NCBI GenBank assembly: GCA_038258185.1
Contig: JBBSQD010000123.1
Span: 1-17,832, forward strand
Length of the DNA stretch: 17,832 nucleotides
Direction of reading: 5' to 3'
Source: JAIOHN01 sp038258185
GTDB lineage: Bacteria; Chloroflexota; Anaerolineae; Aggregatilineales; Phototrophicaceae
Position numbers and translations under genes: made by a program. How positions within the stretch are numbered: position 1 is the stretch's first letter; every line of letters begins with the position of its first letter. The notes beneath the pieces are model-generated. The model did no database searches. It was not told where the DNA came from and worked only from the letters and a program-made list of their open reading frames with translations. Below, in pieces: positions 1 through 6,947 of the stretch.

Positions 1-131
1 AGAACTACCGGTACGCCGCGCCGCTCCCAGTGATAAAACTTCGCGCCGGGGGTCTGGCCCTCGCGCTGGTCCACTTTGGCGCCGATATCCGCCGCGATTT
101 TCAATCTGGGGCACACCAGTATACGCCACAA
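1..131 (-). pseudogene. proS: Prolyl-tRNA synthetase fragment, anticodon-binding region (5' part absent)
   Basis: Read on the minus strand, codons from about 119 down to 1 give a stretch containing KVDQREGQTPGAKFYHWERR followed by GVPVVL. This closely follows the start of the anticodon-binding domain of archaeal/eukaryotic-type prolyl-tRNA synthetase, where the family has a DDR...TPG.KF..WE.KGVP pattern. The frame runs off the left edge of the window. About 350 upstream residues (the class II catalytic core) should precede it, but upstream lie a terminator hairpin, an in-frame stop at 203-201 and an EcsC-like gene. No plausible start exists apart from GTG at 116 or TTG at 131. I infer a truncated remnant, or an assembly join at a contig end. 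Identification of the family piece is fairly secure; its status as a pseudogene is less so. Confidence 0.6.
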
Positions 132-170
132 AAAAAAGCGACCCCACCTTGCAGGGGAAAGGTGAGGCCG
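130..170 (-). terminator. Rho-independent terminator downstream of the EcsC-like gene
   Basis: The stem is 139-150 paired with 159-170, with two mismatches and an 8-nt loop. On the minus strand it is followed by eight T residues (A-run at 130-137). It lies 67 bases beyond the stop codon of the minus-strand EcsC-like gene and fits as its terminator. Confidence 0.75.
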
Positions 171-236
171 TTTTACGGAAAGGAGCTGTGGTTTGGTTAC
201 TTACCATCTTCAGATTAGAACATATTTTCTACCTTG

Positions 237-863
237 TCAAGCGGTCAGCGCATTATTCTGCGCGTCGTGGGTCGCGTACCAGCGCAGTGCCACCCGCCCC
301 ATAAACTGCACAATCGCATAATTCACACCAAAGCTGATGACCGCGCCAAAAATCGGAATCAGCTTGGAGAAAGACTTGCCGACCACCCGCAGCAGCAGGC
401 GACTCAGGAAGCTGGTGCTGGCCTGAGTGATCTCGCTGCTGCCGGTCATCACCAGATAATTGCGGATGGTCAGATCACGGTCGCTGTTGTCGTGATGATA
501 CTGGCGTGCGATCAGGTCGATCAGCGCCGACTGAATGCGCAGTGACAGCACAATGTCCACCGGCAGCGCAATCGGCAGCGTGTAAATTCCGCCCAATCCA
601 GTCACCGCGCCGATCACACCGCAGCGGATAGCCTGCTGATGAATGATCTGTTGCAGCAAGCGTTCGGTGCTGGCTTCGGGCTGACGCTGGCGCAGGTCTG
701 CCATCTGCGTTTCCAGCCGCCCGACATCCGGACTCAGCAGCGCATGCAGCCGTTGCTGGCTCATCCGCACCACAAAAAAAGCGATCACGCCGAAGATCAC
801 CAGCGGCAGCACACACACCAGCGCGAACACCACAAGCAGGGTCGTACCCGGGTTTATTTCCAT
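237..863 (-). CDS. EcsC family-like membrane protein
   Basis: 208 residues. A hydrophobic N-terminal segment (about 8-32) is a clear membrane anchor, followed by a short charged, probably helical stretch (34-75). The core resembles the EcsC family: a glycine-rich, Pro/Asp-containing block GAVTGLGGIYTLP (85-97) leading into LPVDIVLSLRIQ (100-111), and a C-terminal KLIPIFGAVISFGVNY (167-182) typical of the end of EcsC-like proteins. The family's biochemical role is not settled; the name comes from a Bacillus gene linked to an ABC transporter operon. Start: ATG at 863 with AGAAAGG about 10 bases upstream. The gene stands alone, divergent from the small paralogue pair, and ends before a good terminator. 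Family assignment is by recognised motifs only; function unknown. Confidence 0.75.
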   Translation of the reverse strand: MEINPGTTLLVVFALVCVLPLVIFGVIAFFVVRMSQQRLHALLSPDVGRLETQMADLRQRQPEASTERLLQQIIHQQAIRCGVIGAVTGLGGIYTLPIALPVDIVLSLRIQSALIDLIARQYHHDNSDRDLTIRNYLVMTGSSEITQASTSFLSRLLLRVVGKSFSKLIPIFGAVISFGVNYAIVQFMGRVALRWYATHDAQNNALTA

Positions 864-1012
864 AAGATTTTACCTTTCTGTAAGCGTCCACAGGGGCGCA
901 TCAATCTCCTGAATTTTGCCCATAAACATGAGTTTTTGCTAAGAAAACACCCGTTTTTGCCCTACAAATACGCTTTAGTAGTACTACAGTATGAGCAAGG
1001 GTATGCATCTGA

Positions 1013-1041
1013 TTGACACTGATTCGTTTTACTGCTATGAT
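1013..1041 (+). promoter_or_regulatory. Near-consensus sigma-70 promoter
   Basis: A perfect -35 hexamer TTGACA (1013-1018) is separated by 17 bases from TATGAT (1036-1041), which differs from the consensus -10 at one base. The predicted transcript start near 1048 lies about 25 bases before the ATG at 1073, leaving room for the AAGGAGG ribosome site. This is the best promoter in the window and suggests strong, largely constitutive expression of the small gene downstream. Confidence 0.8.
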
Positions 1042-1072
1042 GCTGGAACAAATTTTCTTAAGGAGGCTTGAA

Positions 1073-1393
1073 ATGCCTGAATTTAATAAAGAACATGAAA
1101 CAATCATGAACGATATGCTGAAGGACGTAAAAGACGCTTCGGCAGATAAGATGTTTGGTTTCCCGGTCTATAAGGCAAAAGGCACTCTGGCGGTCAGCGT
1201 CAAAAGCGAGGGCATCGTCGCCAAGGTCGGCGCCAAGCGCGCTCAGGAACTGATCGGCAAGCCCGGCATCACCACTTACGAACCGCAAAAAGGTCGCGTC
1301 TGGAAAGACTGGGTGCTGATGACCAGCAACTTTAAAGACTACAAGGATGTTTTCCCTGAGGCCATCAAGTATACCGCTGCCAACACCAAGTAA
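1073..1393 (+). CDS. Small TfoX/YjbR-like fold protein, copy 1
   Basis: 106 residues, acidic N-terminal helix then a compact alpha/beta domain. The ATG at 1073 is chosen because a full AAGGAGG (1060-1066) sits 6 bases before it; the longer frame opening at 1013 would begin inside the promoter's -35 box. The segment KMFGFPVYKAKGTLAVSV and the later KGRVWKDWVLM resemble the small-domain proteins annotated as TfoX N-terminal, YjbR/MmcQ-like or DUF1801-like, which share an MFG..Y...G pattern and an FEP...W..W block. No catalytic residues are apparent. It is clearly paralogous to the next gene. No competence role should be assumed from the TfoX label. Function unknown; the family placement is moderate confidence. 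Confidence 0.75.
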   Translation: MPEFNKEHETIMNDMLKDVKDASADKMFGFPVYKAKGTLAVSVKSEGIVAKVGAKRAQELIGKPGITTYEPQKGRVWKDWVLMTSNFKDYKDVFPEAIKYTAANTK

Positions 1394-1423
1394 GATCGGC
1401 ATCCTTAGCTAGACATCTTAAAT

Positions 1424-1452
1424 ACAGGGGACGAATTTTCGTTCCCTGTTTG
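1424..1452 (+). terminator. Intercistronic hairpin, probable terminator
   Basis: ACAGGGGACGAA (1424-1435) pairs with TTCGTTCCCTGT (1438-1449) through one G-T wobble, giving a long stem whose tip must open into a small loop. A short, interrupted T-stretch follows (1449-1456). It lies 31 bases beyond the stop of the first small paralogue and just before the ribosome site of the second, so it may terminate or attenuate. Confidence 0.55.
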
Positions 1453-1471
1453 CTTTCAGGAGAAGAAAAAG

Positions 1472-1810
1472 GTGGCCAAAATGCCGTATAATCCCGATCA
1501 GAAAGCCGCAGTCGATGCGATTTTAAGCGCCCTGCCCGAAGTCAAAGAAGGGAAGGCTTTCGGCTACCCGGCCTATAAAGTGCGCGGCAAAGTCTTTGCC
1601 TTTGTCGGCAGCCGCGGCGTCGCCATCAAGCTGCCTGCCCCGAAGGTGCAATCCCTTATCAAAGACGGTGCGCCTTACTATCCTTTTGAACCCGGCAGAG
1701 GCATCATCTGGAAAGAATGGGTGTCCATCCAGCGGGAAGACGCGCAGACTTATCATGAGGATGAAGACCTTCTCGTGAAATCAATGGAATTTGTGATGGA
1801 CAATACTTAA
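1472..1810 (+). CDS. Small TfoX/YjbR-like fold protein, copy 2
   Basis: 112 residues from a GTG start at 1472, chosen because AGGAGAA (1458-1464) lies 7 bases before it; the next ATG at 1481 would be about 16 bases away. The core KAFGYPAYKVRGKVFAFV, then FEPGRGIIWKEWVSI, lines up with KMFGFPVYKAKGTLAVSV and YEPQKGRVWKDWVLM of the preceding protein, so the two are tandem paralogues with conserved order of motifs but diverged sequence. The FEP...W.EW pattern fits the same TfoX/YjbR-like or DUF1801-like small-domain families. Acidic C-terminal tail (about 90-112). It probably shares the strong promoter of copy 1 if the hairpin between them leaks. Function unknown. Confidence 0.75.
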   Translation: MAKMPYNPDQKAAVDAILSALPEVKEGKAFGYPAYKVRGKVFAFVGSRGVAIKLPAPKVQSLIKDGAPYYPFEPGRGIIWKEWVSIQREDAQTYHEDEDLLVKSMEFVMDNT

Positions 1811-1884
1811 GCAAATTTAAACGTGGATACCCCGTCCCTATCCTGTCCACATGCAGTAAGGGTTCTCACAAACGGCATTCATAC

Positions 1885-1921
1885 CCCCTCGCCCCTTGTG
1901 GGAGAGGGTTGGGGTGAGGGG
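1885..1921. repeat. Dispersed C/G-rich palindromic repeat
   Basis: An 11-bp stem (1885-1895 with 1911-1921, one G-T pair) carries the CCCCTCGCCCC...GGGGTGAGGGG pattern with a GGGAGAGGG loop segment. This type of intergenic palindrome is very common in multiple copies in many bacterial genomes. It may act as a terminator for the small paralogue pair although no T-run follows. Confidence 0.6.
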
Positions 1922-1990
1922 TAAATTGGCACAATCTGATTTACAAACCACTGAGGCCCAGGCCACGACATACAGATGAGGTTCACACCG

Positions 1991-2620
1991 ATGGAAGAAT
2001 ACGACGAATTAATGGATGACGAGGAAGCCATCGAGGGTTACTGCCTGCGCTGCAAGGTCAGTATCGAGATTGAAAACCCGCAGGCGGTCTGGACTCGGCG
2101 TGGCATGGCGGCCACCCGTGGCGAATGCCCCGACTGTGGCGGCACGGTCTTCCGCATGGGCAAGACTCCGGCACACAGTGCGCTCAACCGGCCAGAGGCC
2201 GTACAGGTCGCCAACAGCAGCGGCGGACGCACGAAACTGCCGCGCAACACAGCGTATGTCGCCTTTGCCCCAGCGGATGAAGCCATCGCCCGCCAGATTG
2301 CTTCCGACCTGGAAAATATCGGCATTGCCAGTTGGCTGCACGAAGGCCAGTCGGATGATGAAGCGGTGCAATGGGCAGGCGGCGTACATCCCGCGCTGAG
2401 CGAATGCAATCGGCTGGTGCTGGTACTCTCGCCATCCGTGCTGGACAACGCCGATGTCGAGCCGACCTGGCGCTTCTTCAAGGACAAACGCAAACCGGTC
2501 GTCATCGCGCAGATTACCCCCGCCGAAGCGCCAGACGCCATCCGCCGCAGCCCGCGCTTTGATTTTGCCGCGGATTATAAAACCGCTTTCCGCCAGCTTG
2601 TGCAGGCACTCAGCGACTAA
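1991..2620 (+). CDS. DUF5679 zinc ribbon-TIR domain fusion protein
   Basis: 209 residues from the ATG at 1991, preferred over the ATG at 1976 because TGAGG lies 9 bases before it. After an acidic tail (1-15), residues 16-60 form a zinc ribbon of the DUF5679 type, with CX2C pairs at Cys18/Cys21 and Cys46/Cys49. A linker of about 30 residues leads to a TIR domain (about 86-205): strand TAYVAFAPADEA, SWLHEG box, hydrophobic RLVLVLSPS strand, and KPVVIAQITP. In TIR enzymes a glutamate normally stands just before the Trp of the EW(R/K) helix; here Thr159 precedes Trp160, so NAD-cleaving activity may be lost. TIR domains serve as NADases or as interaction modules. It is monocistronic as far as can be seen; partner unknown. 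Domain calls are confident, activity is not. Confidence 0.82.
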   Translation: MEEYDELMDDEEAIEGYCLRCKVSIEIENPQAVWTRRGMAATRGECPDCGGTVFRMGKTPAHSALNRPEAVQVANSSGGRTKLPRNTAYVAFAPADEAIARQIASDLENIGIASWLHEGQSDDEAVQWAGGVHPALSECNRLVLVLSPSVLDNADVEPTWRFFKDKRKPVVIAQITPAEAPDAIRRSPRFDFAADYKTAFRQLVQALSD

Positions 2621-2714
2621 AATGCAGGGCGCACGATTCGTAGCAGCGATTGTGTGCCTTGTTGAACTCACTTATTCTGTGAAAGCTCTCCACGCAGGTT
2701 CACGATCATTCGCT

Positions 2715-4019
2715 TCATTTTCCGTCAGCCTGCAAATGTTCGGGAGTCTCAATCCACCCCACAAAGGGATAGACAGACTTGTAGTAGCTTTGACCCGAAA
2801 CCGTGTCGAACAGGTAGAGATTTCCTGCGTCATAAAATCCGATGATGTCTTCGTCGGGTCCCCACACCGGGTAGGAGTGCGAACCAGTAATGTTTGCCTC
2901 GCTTGCAGTTGCCCCGCGACAAACTGCTTTTAACGTGTGTGCTTCATAATCGTAGACCACTGCATAGGGCATCAGGTCAGAAGAGGTCATGGTAAACAGC
3001 AGGTGTGGACTATTGGGAGATGGATCGCTGCCCAGACCAGAGAGTCGGAAATCCGAGCCAAAAGTCTGAAGCAGCGTATTCAGGAGATCAGGGGACTCCT
3101 GAAAGCCTGCGCCAACATCGATCTCGGTGATCCAGGGCAGGCGACCTATCTCAGGTCGGTACTGAAGAAACAGCACCGATTCATCGTATGACCATTGAGG
3201 CGCAGACAGGACGAAGGTTTCAGTCGAATTGAAATCTGCAACCAGTTCCAAGGTCTGGGTGGCATAAATCTGAAATCGAAGATCGGGCCATCGGAGAAGT
3301 TCATCCCAATATGATGCCTGCACGTAGGTGTTTTGCGGCGAGTAACTGATCGTATTCTCATAATCATCTCGGCGAAATGGAAGTGCCGGATATTCAATAG
3401 TCTGCTGCTGTCCAGCAACAATTATCAGCGGATTTTGCATGACAGTAAAAATCTGTTCTGCCAATTGGTTTAGAAAAAAGTTGTTCTCCAGATCAAAATA
3501 GCGAATGACAAACTGGTCTGGGCTGATCCAGTCGATCTTGCGCTGCTGCCGCCAGTTTGAGTCAGTGCTTGAGTCTAAATAGAAAACCGTTTCCTCTGGA
3601 AGTTCTAAAGATTTGAATTCGTTTGAAACAGTATCCCAAACTGCTAAGGATGTCCCTAATCTTACCGGTCCAAATAGTAGATAGCGGCTATCCGGGGACA
3701 TTTCGACTGGTGTAATAGCCTCAAACAACGCTTGTGGAACAGGAATGTTCGTAAGCTGTGTTTCTGTCGCTGAAATCGCTTCTAACTGCCAAGTAGCGTA
3801 GCCGCTATAAGGTGTCAACAAGCTGTAAATCGTGCCACCAAAGTTCGGTGGCAATCCTTCCATCAGATCCCCTGCACAACGGACATCGACCTGAATGCCG
3901 GTATCCTGCATCTCTGTTTCGGGCAAAATCGTTGGGAATGGTGTCTGGAAAACCTGCGCCGCCACCCCGCTAAAGGCTGGAAATAGCAGTAGTATAATTG
4001 CGATAAATTTTGTCATCAT
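2715..4019 (-). CDS. Secreted WD40/TolB-like beta-propeller protein
   Basis: 434 residues from the ATG at 4019, which has GGGTGA 9 bases before it; GTG at 4025 or ATG at 4016 remain possible. The first about 21 residues are a signal peptide (FIAIILLLFPAFSGVAA, cut before Gln). The rest is a series of short beta-rich units with patterns such as SPDSRYLLFGP, SPHLLFTMTSSD and WGPDEDIIGFYDAGNLYLFD, which recall TolB/WD40-like PD40 propeller blades that report values. Two cysteines (one near residue 48, one about 70 residues from the C-terminus) might form a disulfide. Such proteins are common in Anaerolineae with unknown ligands. It is last in a row of three minus-strand genes but lies beyond a hairpin, so it may have its own promoter, which I could not identify. 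Confidence 0.7.
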   Translation of the reverse strand: MMTKFIAIILLLFPAFSGVAAQVFQTPFPTILPETEMQDTGIQVDVRCAGDLMEGLPPNFGGTIYSLLTPYSGYATWQLEAISATETQLTNIPVPQALFEAITPVEMSPDSRYLLFGPVRLGTSLAVWDTVSNEFKSLELPEETVFYLDSSTDSNWRQQRKIDWISPDQFVIRYFDLENNFFLNQLAEQIFTVMQNPLIIVAGQQQTIEYPALPFRRDDYENTISYSPQNTYVQASYWDELLRWPDLRFQIYATQTLELVADFNSTETFVLSAPQWSYDESVLFLQYRPEIGRLPWITEIDVGAGFQESPDLLNTLLQTFGSDFRLSGLGSDPSPNSPHLLFTMTSSDLMPYAVVYDYEAHTLKAVCRGATASEANITGSHSYPVWGPDEDIIGFYDAGNLYLFDTVSGQSYYKSVYPFVGWIETPEHLQADGK

Positions 4020-4045
4020 CTCCACATTTCACCCATATCATTCGA

Positions 4046-4080
4046 CAGAATCAAACGAGGCACAGACATCCATGCCCCGT
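4046..4080 (-). terminator. Hairpin after the decarboxylase gene, copy of a repeated element
   Basis: The stem 4055-4062/4073-4080 has one mismatch. On the minus strand it is followed by GTTTGATTCTG. The same flanking word (CAGAATCAAACG on the plus strand) and the same stem core occur at 5576-5608 after the peptidase gene. The T-tract is poor, so termination is inferred from position and recurrence. Confidence 0.5.
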
Positions 4081-4119
4081 AATGGTGACGATCCAGAAGA
4101 AGTTTACACGCTTTGCAGG

Positions 4120-5487
4120 CTACGATACCCCATCGGTATGACGTGCAGCCACGCGAATGATCGCCTCTAAACTGCGCTCGACATCCTCTTCGGTTGTCGC
4201 CCACGACGACACGCTGATGCGCATAACGTTGTGACCCTGCCACACACTGCCACCAGCCCAGCACGTCCCCTCAGCCTGCAAATCAGCAATGATGGCGCGG
4301 GTCGTCTCCGCATCGCCAAACTCAACCATCACCTGATTGATGACCACCTCGTTCAGAACCGGATAGCCAGCAGCGGTCAGACCTTCAGCAAAACGGGTGG
4401 CATAGCGGCAGGTGCGTTCGACCAGATCGGCCAGACCTGTACGCCCCATTGAGCGCAATGCCGCCCAGACTTCAACCCCGCGCGCCCGTCGGGAAAAATC
4501 CGGCGTATACTGATACGGTTCGCGGTTTTCGGTCTGCACCAGATAAGCAGCGGATGCCGCCATTGCCGCCTGGAGATCAAGCGCGTTCCGGCAGATCACC
4601 AGACCGCAATCATACGGCGTGTTCAGCCATTTGTGACCGTCTGTCGCCCACGAGTCGGCATCCGCCAGCCCTGCCGCCAGATGCGCCCGTTCCGGTGCCG
4701 CCGCTGCCCATAAGCCAAACGCGCCATCGACATGCACCCACGCGCCACCTTCATGCGCTTTGGCGATAATCTCCTTAGCCGGGTCAAACGCGCCGCTGTT
4801 GACATTCCCCGCCTGAATACAGACAATCGTCGGCCCGGATATTTCCGGCATGGCATCCGCCCGCATCCGTCCTTGATTATCGACCGGCACACGGATCACC
4901 CGGTCACGCCCCAGCCCCAGTAAAGTCAGCCCCTTAAGCACACTGACATGCACTTCATCGCCCACAATGACCGTGATCGGAGGCGCACCGAACAGCCCCT
5001 GCGATTCCACATCCCAGCCTACTTTCTGCAACACGCTGTGACGCGCCGCCGCCAGACCGGTAAAATTGGCCGCTGTGGCACACGTCACAAAGCCCACGCC
5101 GGACTCCGCAGGCAGGTGCAGCACATCCAGCACCCAGCCCATCGCCACCGCTTCCAGCTTCGCACCAATCGGTGAAGTCGCGATCAACCCGCCATTCTGA
5201 TCCCAGGCCGCTGCCAGCCAGTTGGCCGCTAAAGCCGCTGGAACACTCCCCCCAATGACGAAGCCGAAAAAGCGCCCTCCTGCCGAGCCCATCGTAGCCG
5301 GCGAACCGACTTCATCCAGAAAAGCCAGTACCTCATCCGGATCAGTCGGATTTTCCGGCAAAGGCTCATGAAAGCGTGACAGATCCTGCAGCGCCTGCGG
5401 AGATGGCGCGACTGAGCGCTCATCAAGTGTTTCGAGATAGCGAATGGCGCGGTGAGACGATGATTCTAAAAGATCACGTAAATCCAT
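4120..5487 (-). CDS. Group II PLP-dependent decarboxylase family protein
   Basis: 455 residues, close to the usual size of bacterial group II (aromatic-L-amino-acid/glutamate-type) decarboxylases, cytoplasmic fold-type I PLP enzymes. Visible landmarks: His180 in DEVHVS (cofactor ring stacking), GNVNSGAFDP (227-236), Asp254 in VHVDGAFG (binds the pyridine nitrogen), and the Schiff-base Lys286 in TDGHKWLNTPYDCG. The C-terminal small domain is complete (NVMRISVSSWATTEEDV). The substrate cannot be read from sequence; amino acids such as glutamate, aspartate, tyrosine, tryptophan or diaminobutyrate are used by relatives. Start: ATG at 5487, with only a weak purine stretch (GCGAGAG) upstream. Separated from the upstream peptidase gene by 151 bases and a hairpin, so probably its own transcription unit. 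Confidence 0.85.
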   Translation of the reverse strand: MDLRDLLESSSHRAIRYLETLDERSVAPSPQALQDLSRFHEPLPENPTDPDEVLAFLDEVGSPATMGSAGGRFFGFVIGGSVPAALAANWLAAAWDQNGGLIATSPIGAKLEAVAMGWVLDVLHLPAESGVGFVTCATAANFTGLAAARHSVLQKVGWDVESQGLFGAPPITVIVGDEVHVSVLKGLTLLGLGRDRVIRVPVDNQGRMRADAMPEISGPTIVCIQAGNVNSGAFDPAKEIIAKAHEGGAWVHVDGAFGLWAAAAPERAHLAAGLADADSWATDGHKWLNTPYDCGLVICRNALDLQAAMAASAAYLVQTENREPYQYTPDFSRRARGVEVWAALRSMGRTGLADLVERTCRYATRFAEGLTAAGYPVLNEVVINQVMVEFGDAETTRAIIADLQAEGTCWAGGSVWQGHNVMRISVSSWATTEEDVERSLEAIIRVAARHTDGVS

Positions 5488-5500
5488 TTTTCACTCTCGC

Positions 5501-5530
5501 AGAATATTTTGATTTTCGAGGTTTTTTCAA
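5501..5530 (-). promoter_or_regulatory. Candidate promoter for the decarboxylase gene
   Basis: On the minus strand TTGAAA (5530-5525) is followed after 18 bases by TATTCT (5506-5501). The predicted start near 5494 would give a very short leader of about 7 bases before ATG 5487, consistent with the poor ribosome site. Weak but the best candidate in this gap. Confidence 0.35.
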
Positions 5531-5575
5531 ATTCTCGAACACAGGCTCATGCCTGTTTACAATCATAAGTATAGG

Positions 5576-5613
5576 CAGAATCAAACGGGGCACAAAGCTG
5601 TGCCCCGTAGTTT
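5576..5613 (-). terminator. Hairpin after the C39 peptidase gene, second copy of the repeated element
   Basis: A perfect 10-bp stem ACGGGGCACA (5585-5594) / TGTGCCCCGT (5599-5608) with a 4-base loop, followed on the minus strand by TTTGATTCTG. It lies 26 bases past the stop of the minus-strand peptidase gene. Flanks match the hairpin at 4046-4080. An additional small stem ACAGGC-TCAT-GCCTGT is present at 5541-5556. Confidence 0.6.
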
Positions 5614-5638
5614 GTGTCATGTGAAATTGTTTTAGAAC

Positions 5639-6721
5639 TCAGGAACTCGTGCCTAACAGCCGATTTCGCGCTTCGACCGCAGCGGTGTAATTCGGGTTGA
5701 GGAAGGCCGCCTGCTTGTAATTTTCCAGCGCAGGGGCGGTTTCACCCATGCCCTCACGTGCCACACCGGCATAATAGAAGGTTTCCTCCACCCACTGACC
5801 GCCGCCATCATTCAGGTTGGCGCGGGTAAGGGTCAGCGTATCTTCGTAACGGCCAACGGCGTTATACGCCTCCAACGGCCCAAACTGATACCACATCATG
5901 CGCCACGGAAGATCATGCTTGCGGGCTTCATCATACGCCACAGCGGCATATTCGTAGGCCTGCTCCTGATACGTATCCGCCAGCGCGACATAACTGGTGC
6001 CGATATTGAACCACGCAAACGGATTATTCGGGTTCAGGGTCGCTTCAGTCCGTGCGGTTTCCAACGCGTTCAGCGCGTTCTGCTGCGGATCAGCATCGGT
6101 GCCGAGCAATTCCAGCAGTTCCGGCTCACGGCCACTTTCATACGGCACGATAAACACGCGGTTGAAGTGCTGCCAGTGCTCATCCAGATAATCATAGGTG
6201 TATTCCTGGTTCGGCCCCAGGTAGGAGTCATAGGTCTTGAATACCTGCGCCGTATCATCATAACCCGCGACCAGCAGATAATGCCCCATCCAGCCCTTGT
6301 CGTGCGGGGGCGGATCATAGCCTTTTTCGATAATGACCGGGAAATCACTGGAGATCAGCAGTTTCAGCAGGTCAAGGGTGCCACCATAACGGTACAGGCT
6401 GAATACCGGCACTTCCGGCACCTGCGAATTGATAAACGCCACCATCTCGCGCGGGGTGACATTCTTATCCTCATTGTTCGGCTTCAGCCACTGTGCCGCC
6501 CGTGACTGAGTATCACTGTAGCCAAAATGAGTCAGGGCAGTGGTCAGCGTGGCGGGGCCACAGTTATTCCAGCCCTGATATTCAAAGTTGAAGTCGCTTA
6601 TCTGATAACTGGCCGGGACTGAGGCCGCTGTCTGCGAAACATTGACGGTATCCTGCGCCAGCACACCCGCTGCCGGGGCCAAAACCACTAACAATAACAA
6701 TCCCAATAGATAACGCACCAT
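5639..6721 (-). CDS. Secreted C39-type cysteine peptidase with C-terminal TPR repeats
   Basis: 360 residues. Residues 1-22 are a signal peptide (LLGLLLLVVLAPAAGVLA, cut before Gln23), so the protein acts outside the membrane. The catalytic domain (about 40-195) has the papain-like C39_2 layout: oxyanion Gln49 and nucleophile Cys54 in QGWNNCGPAT, His147 in GWMGHYLLVAGYDD, and Asp165 in KTYDSYLG. Residues about 215-355 form tetratricopeptide repeats (NPNNPFAWFNIGTSY, ALENYKQAAFLNPNYTAAVE). Peptidase C39 relatives cut bacteriocin leaders at double-Gly sites, but here no ABC transporter is fused, so the substrate is unknown. Start ATG 6721 has AGGAAA 8 bases before it. Divergent from the receptor kinase gene with a 226-base shared control region. 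Confidence 0.85.
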   Translation of the reverse strand: MVRYLLGLLLLVVLAPAAGVLAQDTVNVSQTAASVPASYQISDFNFEYQGWNNCGPATLTTALTHFGYSDTQSRAAQWLKPNNEDKNVTPREMVAFINSQVPEVPVFSLYRYGGTLDLLKLLISSDFPVIIEKGYDPPPHDKGWMGHYLLVAGYDDTAQVFKTYDSYLGPNQEYTYDYLDEHWQHFNRVFIVPYESGREPELLELLGTDADPQQNALNALETARTEATLNPNNPFAWFNIGTSYVALADTYQEQAYEYAAVAYDEARKHDLPWRMMWYQFGPLEAYNAVGRYEDTLTLTRANLNDGGGQWVEETFYYAGVAREGMGETAPALENYKQAAFLNPNYTAAVEARNRLLGTSS

Positions 6722-6753
6722 TGTTTGTTTTCCTACTCACATTTTCCTACGGG

Positions 6754-6763
6754 TAGTATACTA
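6754..6763 (-). promoter_or_regulatory. Candidate -10 region for the C39 peptidase gene
   Basis: The palindrome TAGTATACTA contains TATACT on the minus strand (6760-6755), about 27 bases from a plausible start to the ATG at 6721. No good -35 was found (TGGAAC at 18-base spacing matches poorly). Confidence 0.35.
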
Positions 6764-6885
6764 TTAGTTTAAGCGTGTGTTCCATAGTCCACTGGTTCTC
6801 TAAGCTACGACTACCTGACGCTGATGCTACAACCTTAACAATTCAGCCTTTTTTCCTTTACCATTTTCCGCTTATACTTAAACTT

Positions 6886-6904
6886 AATTCTTAAGAATTC
6901 TTAA
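6886..6904. promoter_or_regulatory. Overlapping AT-rich palindromes, possible operator
   Basis: Two perfect 14-base palindromes overlap: AATTCTTAAGAATT (6886-6899) and TTAAGAATTCTTAA (6891-6904). They lie in the divergent control region, 44 bases before the kinase start and just after a possible -10 (TATACT, 6873-6878). Position and symmetry suggest a dimeric regulator site; no regulator is identified. Confidence 0.35.
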
Positions 6905-6947
6905 CGCTCATTTCAAGCGTTACGAGTGCAGCACAAGGAACATGTTC

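Noticed and set aside
30..218. Plus-strand open frame of 62 codons at the left edge
   Set aside because: It lies antisense to the prolyl-tRNA synthetase piece, runs through the terminator hairpin and has no ribosome site or recognisable product.
864..1012. GTAGTACTAC palindrome (978-987) as an operator between the EcsC-like gene and the small paralogues
   Set aside because: Only 10 bases, no convincing minus-strand promoter around it, and the plus promoter lies 25 bases away.
1013..1072. Upstream extension of the first small paralogue to a TTG at 1013
   Set aside because: The TTG is part of the -35 hexamer, and a full AAGGAGG precedes ATG 1073.
5541..5556. ACAGGC-TCAT-GCCTGT stem as a second terminator
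   Set aside because: Only 6 bp, with a weak T-run on either strand, and it lies upstream of the decarboxylase promoter candidate; probably incidental.
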